DNA of 64,000 nt from Paracoccus sp. N5 (GTDB lineage Bacteria; Pseudomonadota; Alphaproteobacteria; Rhodobacterales; Rhodobacteraceae). The notes under the pieces were generated by a model. That model was not told the origin of the DNA, ran no database searches, and was given only the letters and a program-made list of their open reading frames with translations. Positions 43,180 through 52,400 of this stretch are shown piece by piece. How positions within the stretch are numbered: the first letter of the stretch is position 1; every line of letters starts with the position of its first letter. Made by a program: the position numbers and the translations under genes. The stretch lies in contig NZ_AQUO01000001.1 of the NCBI RefSeq assembly GCF_000371965.1, positions 1,930,001 to 1,994,000 on the forward strand, given 5' to 3'.

Positions 43180-45171
43180 ATGGTGACGATTCCGGGCACC
43201 GCCGGCAACGACAGCCTTGTCGGCACGGCTGATAGCGATTGGATCACGGGCGACGCGGGTGACGATACGCTGGAGGGGGGCGCCGGCAGTGACACGCTGG
43301 ACGGCGCCACCGGCAGCGATGTGGTCGATGGCGGCAGCGGCGCGGATCAGCTGATCTGGTCGGCCGATTCCGGCAGCAGCGGCGCGCATGACGACTATCA
43401 CGGCGGCGACGGCGAGGACGGCTACAACTCCGACGTCTATTCCCTGTCCGGCGGCGACACGCTGAGCATGGTCACGGCCGGCGCCGGGGCGGGCGGCTTC
43501 GACGTCACCTTCTCGACCCCGAATTCGGGCGCGGCCGAGGATGCCTATGGCAATACCCTGTCCTTCGACGGCATCGAGCGCGTCTCGACCGGGAATGGTG
43601 CCGATTTCATCGATGCCACCGGCGCCGCGCCGGTCGATGGCCAGGGCATCCGCATCCAGACCGGCGGCGGCGACGACACCGTCCATGCCGGCGATGGCGC
43701 GAACTTCATCAGCACCGGCGACGGCAATGACATCGTCCATGGCGGCTCGGGCTATGACCTGGTCGAGACCGGCACCGGCGACGACACCATCTATGGCAAT
43801 GGCGGCACCGACGGTTTCCGCTGGGGCGACGGCAATTACAACGGGCCTATCGGCAACGACGTCTATTACGGCGAATATGGCACCGGCACCATCGACCCCG
43901 GCTCGACCAATACGCTGAATGCCTGGCAGCACGACACCGACGGCAATGGCGTGCGGCTGGTGCTGAACACCTCGACCAGCGGCACGGTGGATGCGACCGG
44001 CGCCGCGACCGGGCACCTGGATTTCTACGAGTTCAACAATGTCATCACCGGCGGGGGCAATGACACGGTGGATGGCTCGGCCGCCGGGGTGGACGGGTTC
44101 CGCACCTATACCGCCTGGGGCGACGATTCGATCCTGGGCAGCGCCGGCAATGACGAGATCGAGGGCGGCTGGGGCGCGGACACCATCGACGCCGGGGCCG
44201 GGAACGACCGCATCTCGATGGCGGGCGACCTGAACGCGGGTCATGCCTGGGACGACGACGGCGCGGACCTGCTGGTGCTACGCGACGGTTTCGGCAACGA
44301 CACCGTGCGCGCCTTTACCATCCGCGACTACAGCCAGCCGAACGACTGGGGCGGGGTCGACCACTTTCCGCAGGACCGGCTGGACGTCAGCGGGCTGCAT
44401 GACGCGGACGGCAATCCGATCGACCTGAGCGACGTCACCGTCGGCTCTTATGTCGATCCGCGCGGCACCCATGCGCTGCTGACCTTTCCGAATGGCGAAA
44501 GCCTGGTGCTCTATGAGGTCGATCCCGCCGACCTGACCCGCGCGCGGCTGCACGAACTGGGCATTCCCTGCTTCTGCCGCGGCACGCTGATCGCCACGGA
44601 TCGCGGCGAAATCGCGGTTGAACAACTGGCGGTGGGCGACCTGGTCGTCACGCGCGACCATGGGTTGCAGCCGATTCGCTGGATCGGCACCCGGGCGCTG
44701 GACGCCGTGGACCTGGCGGCGGCGCCGAAGCTGCGGCCGATCCGCATCCGCGCCGGCGCGCTGGGCCGCGGGTTGCCGCGCGCCGACCTGATGGTCTCGC
44801 CCCAGCACCGCGTCCTGGTGCGCTCGGCCATCGCGCAGCGCATGTTCGGCGCGCCCGAGGTTCTGGTCGCGGCCAAGCAATTGCTGGCGATCGAGGGGAT
44901 CGAGCAGGTCGAGGCCGAAGCGGTCGAATATGTCCACCTGCTGTTCGAGCGGCACGAGATCCTGCTGTCGAACGGCGCCGAGACCGAGTCGCTTTACACC
45001 GGCGCCGAGGCGCTGAAGTCGGTCGGCGCGGCGGCGCGTGAAGAGATCCTGACCCTGTTCCCCGAGTTGCGCGACGGCCCGGTCACGGCCGCGCGGCCGC
45101 TGGTGCCGGGGGGCAAGGCCAGGCAATTGGCAGAGCGGCACGCTCGGAACGGAAAGGCGCTGATCGGCTAG
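43180..45171 (+). CDS. Secreted RTX repeat protein with C-terminal Hint domain
   Basis: 663 aa, no signal peptide, no Cys before the Hint domain. Residues 5-400 hold RTX calcium-binding repeats (such as GTAGNDSLVGTADSDWITGD) in several blocks alternating with non-repeat beta-rich segments. From C464 (PCFCRGTLIATDRGEIAVEQ) a Hedgehog/intein-type Hint domain runs to about 610, including VSPQHRVLVRSAI with the conserved His. Such domains can self-cleave, so the C-terminal 50 residues might be released or the N-part attached to an acceptor. It is the paralog of the next gene. ATG 43180 is seven bases after TGGAG. Secretion system unknown. Confidence 0.85.
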   Translation: MVTIPGTAGNDSLVGTADSDWITGDAGDDTLEGGAGSDTLDGATGSDVVDGGSGADQLIWSADSGSSGAHDDYHGGDGEDGYNSDVYSLSGGDTLSMVTAGAGAGGFDVTFSTPNSGAAEDAYGNTLSFDGIERVSTGNGADFIDATGAAPVDGQGIRIQTGGGDDTVHAGDGANFISTGDGNDIVHGGSGYDLVETGTGDDTIYGNGGTDGFRWGDGNYNGPIGNDVYYGEYGTGTIDPGSTNTLNAWQHDTDGNGVRLVLNTSTSGTVDATGAATGHLDFYEFNNVITGGGNDTVDGSAAGVDGFRTYTAWGDDSILGSAGNDEIEGGWGADTIDAGAGNDRISMAGDLNAGHAWDDDGADLLVLRDGFGNDTVRAFTIRDYSQPNDWGGVDHFPQDRLDVSGLHDADGNPIDLSDVTVGSYVDPRGTHALLTFPNGESLVLYEVDPADLTRARLHELGIPCFCRGTLIATDRGEIAVEQLAVGDLVVTRDHGLQPIRWIGTRALDAVDLAAAPKLRPIRIRAGALGRGLPRADLMVSPQHRVLVRSAIAQRMFGAPEVLVAAKQLLAIEGIEQVEAEAVEYVHLLFERHEILLSNGAETESLYTGAEALKSVGAAAREEILTLFPELRDGPVTAARPLVPGGKARQLAERHARNGKALIG

Positions 45172-45218
45172 GAACGCGCAACCACAGGTGGAAATTGCAG
45201 GGCGGTATAGCCCTGCGC

Positions 45219-45284
45219 CCTGCCCGAAAGGACAGGTAACGGCGTTTTGGTGCTTTCTTTCTAATCCGCCCCGGATAGGCGATT
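45219..45284 (+). promoter_or_regulatory. 22-bp box and half-conserved palindrome upstream of the second RTX gene
   Basis: CCTGCCCGAAAGGACAGG followed by TAAC (45219-45240), then AATCCGC-N8-GGCGATT (45263-45284) with the same 7-8-7 layout as at 43100. The spacing between box and palindrome starts is 44 bp here and 45 bp at 43055. Confidence 0.6.
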
Positions 45285-45349
45285 CGGGCGGTTCATCATA
45301 TTTTAACCTCTCTGGCCTATCCCCAACGTGAGCGAGATTGGGGACAGCG

Positions 45350-47008
45350 ATGGCTGTGATTAACGGAACGACAGGCGCCAACCGCCTGAACGGAACGACG
45401 GGGCGCGACACCATCCAGGGCTTCGAAGGCCGCGACACGCTGAACGGCGGGCGGGGCAGCGATCATCTGCACGGCGGGCCCGGGGCGGATGTGCTGATCT
45501 GGGACCAGGATGCGCTGTCGCGCGGCAGCGTCGACACCTATATCGGCGGCAGCGCCGGCGAGAATTACGATTCCAACATCTATGGCGACCTGGCGGGCGG
45601 CGACCGGCTGCATCTGAACGGGGCCGGCGGCTTCCGCGTCACCTTCAACAGCAGCGAGAACGGCTTCGCGCTGGACGCCTGGGGCAACCGGCTGAACTTC
45701 TCGGGCATCGAGCGGCTGCAGACCGGCGCCGGCAATGATTCCATCGACGGCAGCAGGGCCGGGCTGAACGCCGAGCGCGGCAGCGGTGCAAGCTACATGC
45801 CTGTGCACGGGCTGACGGTGAACTCGGGCGCCGGCAACGACACCATCCGCGGCACCAACGGCAGCGACGTGATCGACCCCGGCACCGGCAACGACCGGGT
45901 GTTCGGCGGCGGCGGCAACGACCTCTTGATGCCCTCGCAGGGCAACGACTACGGCCATGCCGGCGCCGGCGACGACAATGTGCGCTGGGGCAACAACGGC
46001 AGCATGGGGCCGATCTACAATATCGGCCATGACACGCTGGTCGGCGGCGCCGGCCACGACCTGCTGAACCTCTGGGCCAAGGGCAATGGCGAGAACAGCG
46101 TCGGCGTGAACGTGGTCTTCACCAGCGCCAGCACCGGCCGCGCCAGCTATCCGCAGGCCAATGGCACCGTGGTCTTCAGCGAGTTCGAGCAGTTCTGGAC
46201 CCATGAGGGCCGCGACACCGTCACCGCCGCCAATGCCACCATCGGCGCGAATCGGCAGGGGATCATGATCAACACCCGCTGGGGCGACGACCGCATCACC
46301 GGCAGCGCCGGCAATGACACCATCGAGGGCGGCGACGGCGCCGATACCATCAACGGCGGTCGCGGCAACGACTTCATCTCGATGTACGAGGATATCACGG
46401 CCGCGAACGGCGCCGGCGTGCCGCGCGATTCGGCCCGCGACGTGCTGATGCTGCAGGACGGCTTCGGCTCGGACACCATCCGCGCCTTCCAGGTCGGCGG
46501 CGCGAACGGCGACGTGCTGAACGTCAGCGCGCTGCATGACGCGGCCGGCAACCGCATCGATGTCGGCGACGTCCGGGTGTCCTCCCAGGGCAGCAGCGCC
46601 GTGCTGAGCTTTCCGAATGGCGAGCGGCTGGTGCTGGAGGGCGTCAATGCCGGCACGCTGACCCGGGCGATGCTGGTCAAGCTGGGTATTCCGGCCGCCG
46701 GCTCCGCGCAGGCGAGCGAGACGGCCAGCGCGGCGACGCTGTCGGCCGAGGACGGCGCCCAGGCCAAGACGGCCACGGTCGCGAGCAGCCTGACCGCGAC
46801 CGCGACCGAGGCTGCGGGCGATCACCTCGCGGTGGATCACTTCGCCTGGCGTTTCGCGCCCGCCGCGACGGCGGTCGAGGAACATGCGGCCGGGGCCGCG
46901 GCCGATCTTTCGGCGCTGGTGGAGAGCTACCGCGGCCTGGCCCATGCCGACAGCAGCGACCATGCCGGCGTCCAGCACCTGCTGGCGCAGCTTTTCGACT
47001 GGGCCTGA
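45350..47008 (+). CDS. Secreted RTX repeat protein, paralog of the Hint-domain protein
   Basis: 552 aa, no signal peptide. Its first 440 residues align by eye with the preceding protein block for block: N-terminal repeats, a segment with GIERLQTGAGNDSIDG, a middle FWTHEGRDTVTAAN region, and the end segment FPNGERLVLEGVNAGTLTRA ending in LGIPAA where the paralog enters its Hint domain. In place of the Hint domain it has a 100-residue Ala/Thr/Glu-rich tail ending ESYRGLAHADSSDHAGVQHL, which looks helical. This tail could be a secretion or adhesion signal. Its function is unknown. It is 178 bp after the first gene and carries its own copy of the upstream box. Confidence 0.85.
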   Translation: MAVINGTTGANRLNGTTGRDTIQGFEGRDTLNGGRGSDHLHGGPGADVLIWDQDALSRGSVDTYIGGSAGENYDSNIYGDLAGGDRLHLNGAGGFRVTFNSSENGFALDAWGNRLNFSGIERLQTGAGNDSIDGSRAGLNAERGSGASYMPVHGLTVNSGAGNDTIRGTNGSDVIDPGTGNDRVFGGGGNDLLMPSQGNDYGHAGAGDDNVRWGNNGSMGPIYNIGHDTLVGGAGHDLLNLWAKGNGENSVGVNVVFTSASTGRASYPQANGTVVFSEFEQFWTHEGRDTVTAANATIGANRQGIMINTRWGDDRITGSAGNDTIEGGDGADTINGGRGNDFISMYEDITAANGAGVPRDSARDVLMLQDGFGSDTIRAFQVGGANGDVLNVSALHDAAGNRIDVGDVRVSSQGSSAVLSFPNGERLVLEGVNAGTLTRAMLVKLGIPAAGSAQASETASAATLSAEDGAQAKTATVASSLTATATEAAGDHLAVDHFAWRFAPAATAVEEHAAGAAADLSALVESYRGLAHADSSDHAGVQHLLAQLFDWA

Positions 47009-47016
47009 TCCCCTTG

Positions 47017-47039
47017 GCGGCGTCCCCTTGCGGGGCGCC
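47017..47039. terminator. Bidirectional hairpin between convergent RTX and WecG-type genes
   Basis: CGGCG-T-CCCC / GGGG-CGCCG with a TTGC loop and a single bulged T. It lies in the 32-bp gap between the two stop codons. Confidence 0.5.
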
Positions 47040-47040
47040 G

Positions 47041-47805
47041 TCAGTCCCGCCGCGCGCGGCGCAGCGCGGCGGCCTGTCGGACATGGCCGGGCAGGATGGC
47101 GAAGCCCTTGGCATAACGCAGGAACAGCCGGCGCGGGTTCGACAGCATGCGCCAGGCCCATTCCAGCTTGGCCTTGCGCAGCAGGGCCGGCGCCCGGCGC
47201 TGGTGGCCCGACAGGAAATCCAGCCCCGCGCCGATCGAGGCGAAGCCGACATTGCCCAGGGCATCACGGGCGCGGATCGCGAACAGCTCCTGCCGCGGCG
47301 CGCCGAGCGCCAGGAAGCAGAGCCGCGCGCCCGAGGCGCGGATGCGCGCGATGATCTGGCCGGCTTCCTCGCCCGTCGGGTCGAAGGGGAAGCCCGGCGC
47401 ATGGGTCAGCGCCACCCGCAGCCCGGGCACGGCGCGCGCCATGGCCTCGGCCGCCAGCGCCAGCGATTCGTCGCTGCTGCCGATCAGCGCCACCGGCAGG
47501 CCGGCCCGTGCCGCCTCGGCCGCGAGCGGCAGCACCAGGTCCGAGCCCGGCGCCAGCGCCACCGGCCGCCCGGCGATGCGCGACAGCCAGACGATGGGAT
47601 TGCCGTCGGCGCAGACCAGGTCATGCGCGGCATAGGCGCTGCGGAAACGCCCGTCCTCGGCCAGCCTTTGCAGGTGATCGACGTTGATCGTGGCGATGGC
47701 GAAGCCTTGGCCGTCCCGCAGCTTCTGCCGCACCGCCGCCAGCAGCGCCGCTGAATCGTGACAATTGATCCGGACGGCATTGCCGTCGGGAAAGCTGAAC
47801 TGCAT
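47041..47805 (-). CDS. WecG/TagA/CpsF family glycosyltransferase
   Basis: 254-aa GT26 enzyme that transfers N-acetylmannosamine-type sugars (ManNAcA in WecG) to lipid-linked intermediates at the inner membrane. Start at MQFSFPDGNAVRINCHD was preferred to a longer N-terminus that would overlap the divergent ligase start. Conserved segments: TINVDHLQRLAEDGRF, VCADGNPIVWLSRIAG, LCFLALGAPRQELFAIRARD and ASIGAGLDFLSGHQRRAP. In the polymer locus it would add a sugar to the growing repeat unit. It is divergent from the ligase-like gene across 121 bp. Confidence 0.9.
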   Translation of the reverse strand: MQFSFPDGNAVRINCHDSAALLAAVRQKLRDGQGFAIATINVDHLQRLAEDGRFRSAYAAHDLVCADGNPIVWLSRIAGRPVALAPGSDLVLPLAAEAARAGLPVALIGSSDESLALAAEAMARAVPGLRVALTHAPGFPFDPTGEEAGQIIARIRASGARLCFLALGAPRQELFAIRARDALGNVGFASIGAGLDFLSGHQRRAPALLRKAKLEWAWRMLSNPRRLFLRYAKGFAILPGHVRQAAALRRARRD

Positions 47806-47926
47806 GATGCGCCTCGGGGTCCGGCCGGAATTTGCGGCAGGATGTGGCCTGGGCGCGGCGATTGCAACGCCCTTCCCGGCCCCTGGCAAAGAGCGGCGCC
47901 CGCCGCGTGACTGGTGGAGGCAGGCC

Positions 47927-49351
47927 ATGCCCGTATTGGCCTTGATGGTGCTGCTGAGCTGGCCGGTGGTGGTCGGCATCCTGTTCTCGCGCAAGGAGCG
48001 GGCGCTGGCGCTGATCTGGTCGATCTTCGCCGGCTACCTGATCCTGCCGCAGCTGGTCGAGATCGACCTGCCGGCCTTTCCGGGCCTGAACAAGCACATG
48101 ATCCCGGCCATGGCCGCCGCCGTCATGGTCTGGTTCGTCACCAAGGACCGTGCCCGGGACGAACCGCCGCCGCCGCCCATGGGCGCCTGGGTGGCGGTGC
48201 TGCTGGCGATGAACTTTGCCGCGCCGGTGCTGACGGCGCTGACCAATCCCGACCCGCTGATCGACGGCATCAACTACCGGCCCGCCATGTCGGTCAGCCA
48301 GGGCGTGGCCGACCTGATCCTGCAATTCATCCTGCTGCTGCCGTTCCTGATGGGCTACAAGCTGCTCTGGAACGCGCGCGGGGCCGAGCTCTGGATCCGC
48401 GCCCTGGTGCTGGGCGTGCTGTGCTACACCATCCCGATGCTGATCGAGCTGCGCATGAGCCCGCAGATCAACGTCTGGGTCTATGGCTATTTCCAGCACG
48501 ATTTCATCCAGACCATCCGCTATGGCGGCTATCGGCCCATCGTCTTCCTGGAGCATCCGCTGTGGGTGGCGCTGATGACCATGACCGCCTTCCTGTCGGC
48601 GATCGCGATCTGGCGCAACGACCGCACCCGGCGCAACCTGCTGATCGCCGCCTATCTGGGCTGCATCGTCTTTCTGTGCAAATCGGCCGGGGCGCTGCTG
48701 CAGACCATGATGGCGGCGCCGCTGGTGGCCTTTGCCCGGCCGCGGCTGATGGTGCTGGCGGCGGCCCTGGTCGCGGGCATCGCCTTTTCCTATCCGACGC
48801 TGCGCACGACCTCGTGGATGCCGCTGCAGGGCATCGTGGACCTGGCCATGTCGATCTCGCCCGAGCGCGGCCGGTCGCTGGAGTTCCGCCTGATGAACGA
48901 GGAGGCGCTGCTGGAGCGCGCCATGGAGCGGCCGGTCTTCGGCTGGGGCGGCTGGGGGCGGCCGCTGTTTTACGACCTCTACAACGGCAAGCTGGCCTCG
49001 GTCCCGGACGGGCAATGGGTGATCTGGATCGGCGCGCGCGGCATCTTCGGCTATCTGGCGCAGTTCCTGCTGCTGCTGACGCCGATCTTCGCCATGCTGC
49101 GCGCCATGCCCGGCGGCCGCCACCCGCCGCGCGAGCGCGAGCTGGTCGTGCTGGGCACGCTGTCCCTGATGCTGGCGATGAATCTGCTGGACCTGATCCC
49201 GAACGCCACGATCACGCCCTTGACCTGGCTGACGGCGGGCGCTCTGCTGGGCAATGCACACAGGCTGCGGCAGGGTGTCGCGGATGATGCCGACCTGCCG
49301 CTGAACGAACGGATTCTGCCTAAAAAGGCAGGCATTCAAACGGTTTTATAG
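47927..49351 (+). CDS. O-antigen ligase / Wzy-like membrane protein
   Basis: 474-aa polytopic inner-membrane protein with about eleven hydrophobic segments. The large periplasmic loop (residues 285-370) includes RLMNEEALLERAMERPVFGW and GWGGWGRPLFYDLYNG, fitting the O-antigen polymerase/ligase superfamily pattern, where such loops bind the glycan. Starts at ATG 47927 behind GGAGG with six-base spacing; a longer frame begins in the promoter zone. It likely polymerises or ligates the locus polysaccharide. The related box CTGCCTAAAAAGGCAGG sits inside its last codons. Confidence 0.82.
   Translation: MPVLALMVLLSWPVVVGILFSRKERALALIWSIFAGYLILPQLVEIDLPAFPGLNKHMIPAMAAAVMVWFVTKDRARDEPPPPPMGAWVAVLLAMNFAAPVLTALTNPDPLIDGINYRPAMSVSQGVADLILQFILLLPFLMGYKLLWNARGAELWIRALVLGVLCYTIPMLIELRMSPQINVWVYGYFQHDFIQTIRYGGYRPIVFLEHPLWVALMTMTAFLSAIAIWRNDRTRRNLLIAAYLGCIVFLCKSAGALLQTMMAAPLVAFARPRLMVLAAALVAGIAFSYPTLRTTSWMPLQGIVDLAMSISPERGRSLEFRLMNEEALLERAMERPVFGWGGWGRPLFYDLYNGKLASVPDGQWVIWIGARGIFGYLAQFLLLLTPIFAMLRAMPGGRHPPRERELVVLGTLSLMLAMNLLDLIPNATITPLTWLTAGALLGNAHRLRQGVADDADLPLNERILPKKAGIQTVL
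49316..49332 (+). promoter_or_regulatory. Related box upstream of the PKS gene
   Basis: CTGCC-TAAAAA-GGCAG plus G, a perfect 5-bp-arm palindrome 136 bp before the PKS start. It resembles the CTGCCC-AAAA-GGACAG core of the boxes at 43055 and 45219 and lies at the same distance range. It overlaps coding sequence of the preceding gene, so it could be coincidental. Confidence 0.35.
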
Positions 49352-49451
49352 GTTGGTGCGCGGCCCCGAATTGGCTATGCCGAATACGCCTGCCAGTTGT
49401 TAAGCCATTAGGCCCCGCAGGGGGTTTCCACGAGTTGAAAAGAGGCATCCC

Positions 49452-52400
49452 ATGGCCTTCGACAAGAGCGTCGTTGAGGACAGTGACATCGCCATCGTCG
49501 GCATGGCCGCGCAACTGCCGGGCGCGGCGGGCGTGGCCGAATACTGGGACAACCTCTGTCGGGGCGTCGAGTCGATCCGGCGCCTGCCCGAGGCCGAGCT
49601 GATCGCGCGCGGGGAATCGCGGGCGCGCATGGCCGATCCGAATTACGTGCCCTCGGCCGCGATCCTGGGGCAGTTCGACGAATTCGACGCGGAATTCTTT
49701 GGCCTCTCGCCCAAGGAAGCCGCGATCATGGACCCGCAGCACCGCAAGTTCCTGGAGACCTGCTGGCACGCGCTGGAGGATGCCGCCCATGTGCCCGAGC
49801 GTTTCGCCGGCAATATCGGCGTCTGGGCCGGTTGCGGCGCGGGCAGCTATTACTACTGGAACGTGTGCTCGAACCGCGACCTGGTCGATGGCGTCGGCCA
49901 TTTCCTGCTGCGCCATACCGGCAACGACAAGGATTTCCTGTCGACCCGCGTCAGCCATGTCTTCGACCTGAAGGGGCCTTCGGTCAATGTGCAGACGGCC
50001 TGTTCGACCTCGCTGGTGGCGATCCACATGGCCTGCCAGTCGCTGAATTCGGGCGAATGCGACATGGCGCTGGCCGGCGGCGTCACCATCGAGCTGCCGC
50101 ACGGGCTGGGCTATCTCTACAAGGAAAACGAGATCCTGTCGCCGGACGGCCATTGCCACGCCTTCGACCACCGGGCGCAGGGCACGGTCTTCGGCAGCGG
50201 CGCGGCGGTGCTGGCGCTGCGGCGGGCGGCGGACGCGATTGCCGATGGCGACCATATCTGGGCGATCATCAAGGGCTCGGCCATCAACAACGACGGCGCC
50301 GCCAAGGCGGGCTATCTCGCCCCCAGCGTCGAGGGCCAGGCGCAGGCGATTTCCGAGGCGCTGGTCATGGCCGGCGTCAGTTCCGACAGCATCGGCTATG
50401 TCGAATGCCACGGCACCGGCACGGCGCTGGGCGACCCGATCGAGGTCGCGGCGCTGAACCAGGCCTACGCGCGGGTCTCGGACGGCACGCGGCAGGGGCC
50501 TTGCCATATCGGCTCGGTCAAGACCAATATCGGCCATCTGGATACGGCGGCGGGCAGCGCGGGGCTGATCAAGTCGGCCCTGGCGGTGCATCACGGCCAG
50601 ATCCCGGCCAGCCTGGGCTATGAGGCGCCGAACCCGGCCATCGACTTCGAGGGCGGGCCGTTCCGCGTCAACGACCGGCTTTCGGACTGGCCGCTGCCGG
50701 GGCCGCGCCGGGCCGGGGTGAACTCGCTGGGCGTCGGCGGCACCAATGCGCATGTGATCGTGCAGGAGCCGCCGCTGGCGCAGCCTTCGGGCGAATCGGA
50801 CTGGCCGTTCCAGATCATCGCCGTCTCGGGCCGCAGCAAGGCGGCGCTGGATGCCAATGCGGCGGCGCTGGCCGGCTGGCTGGCGGCGAACCCGGAGGTG
50901 AACCTGGCCGACCTGTCCTTCACCCTGACGCAGGGCCGGCGGCAGTTCGACCGGCGCCGGGTGCTGGTTGCCGAAACCGCCGCGCAGGCGGCGGCGCTGC
51001 TGGCCGATCCCGACCCGCGGCTGGTCTTCGACCACCAGCCGGTCGGCGACCCGGCCGAGGCGGTGTTCATGCTGCCCGGCGGCGGCGCGCAATATGCCGG
51101 CATGGCGCGCGGGCTCTATGAGACCGAGCCGACCTTCCGCGAATGGATGGATCGCGGGCTGGACCATATGGCGGCCGCGCATGGCGTGGACCTGCGGGCG
51201 CTGTGGCTGCCCGAGCCGGGCGCCGAGGCCGAGGCGGACCGGCGGCTGCTGCAACCCTCGCTGCAATTGCCGCTGCTGATGATTACCGAATATGCGCTGG
51301 CGCAGCTGTGGATCAGCTGGGGCGTGCAGCCCGCGGCGCTGATCGGGCATTCCATGGGCGAGAACACCGCCGCCTGCATCGCCGGGGTGATGAGCTTTCA
51401 GGATTGCATCGGGCTGGTGCGGCTGCGCGGCTTGCTGATGGACCGGGTGCCGGCGGGCGGCATGCTGTCGGTGCCGCTGGAGCCCGAGGATTTCGCCGCC
51501 GAGCTGGCCGAGCTGGGGCTGGACCTGGCGGCGGTCAACGGGCCGTCGATGGCGGTGGTCTCGGGGCCGGACGCGAAGCTGGACGAATTCGCCGCGAAGA
51601 TGGCGGCGCGCGAGGTGGAATGCCAGCGCATCGCCATTTCCATCGCCGCGCATTCGCGGCTGCTCGACGGGGTGATGGCGGAATTCCGCGCCTATCTGGC
51701 CTCGATCCCGCTGCACCCGCCGCGCATTCCGATCATCTCGAACCGCTCGGGCCTGCCCCTGAGCGATGCCGAGGCCACCAGTCCCGACTATTGGGTCGCG
51801 CATCTGCGCGGCACCGTGCGCTTTGCCGATGGCATCGCGCATCTGGCGCAGGTGCCGGGGCGGGTCTTCCTGGAGGTCGGGCCGGGCCGCGCCATGCAGG
51901 CGATGGCCAAGGCCAACCCGGGCGTCGCGGCGCATCAGGTGGTGTCCACGTTGCGCCACCGCGACCACGCGACCGAGGATGACAGCTTCTTCATGGCCGC
52001 GCTGGCCCGGTTCTGGGCCTGCGGCGGCGCCATCGACTGGGGCCAGATCTGGGGCGAGGCCCCGCGCCGGCGGCTGTCGCTGCCGGGCTATGCCTTCCAG
52101 CGCAAGCGCTATTTCATCGAGCGTTCCGCCAGCGTGGCCTCGGACGTGGCCGACGAGCTGGCCCGGATCGAGGAACCCGCCGAATGGGGCTGGCGCCCGG
52201 CCTGGAAGCTCGCCTCGCCGAATATCGAGATCGGGCCGCAGGGTCCGGTGGCGACGGGCGCGCAGAACTGGCTGGTCTTCGTCGACGAGCTGGGCCTGGG
52301 CGAGCGGGTGGCGGCGGCCTTGCGCGCCCGCGGCCAGCGCGTGGCCGAGGTGCGTATCGGCGACAGTTTCGCCGACAAGACCGTGTCCGGGGGCGAGGGC

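Noticed and set aside
43190..44300. Short regularly spaced repeats that could suggest a CRISPR array
   Set aside because: The repetition is codons for GGxGxD calcium-binding repeats inside an open frame. Units vary in sequence and there are no constant repeats with unique spacers.
43033..47008. Type I secretion genes expected next to the RTX proteins
   Set aside because: None found: no HlyB-type ABC transporter with its own membrane domain, no HlyD or TolC in the window.
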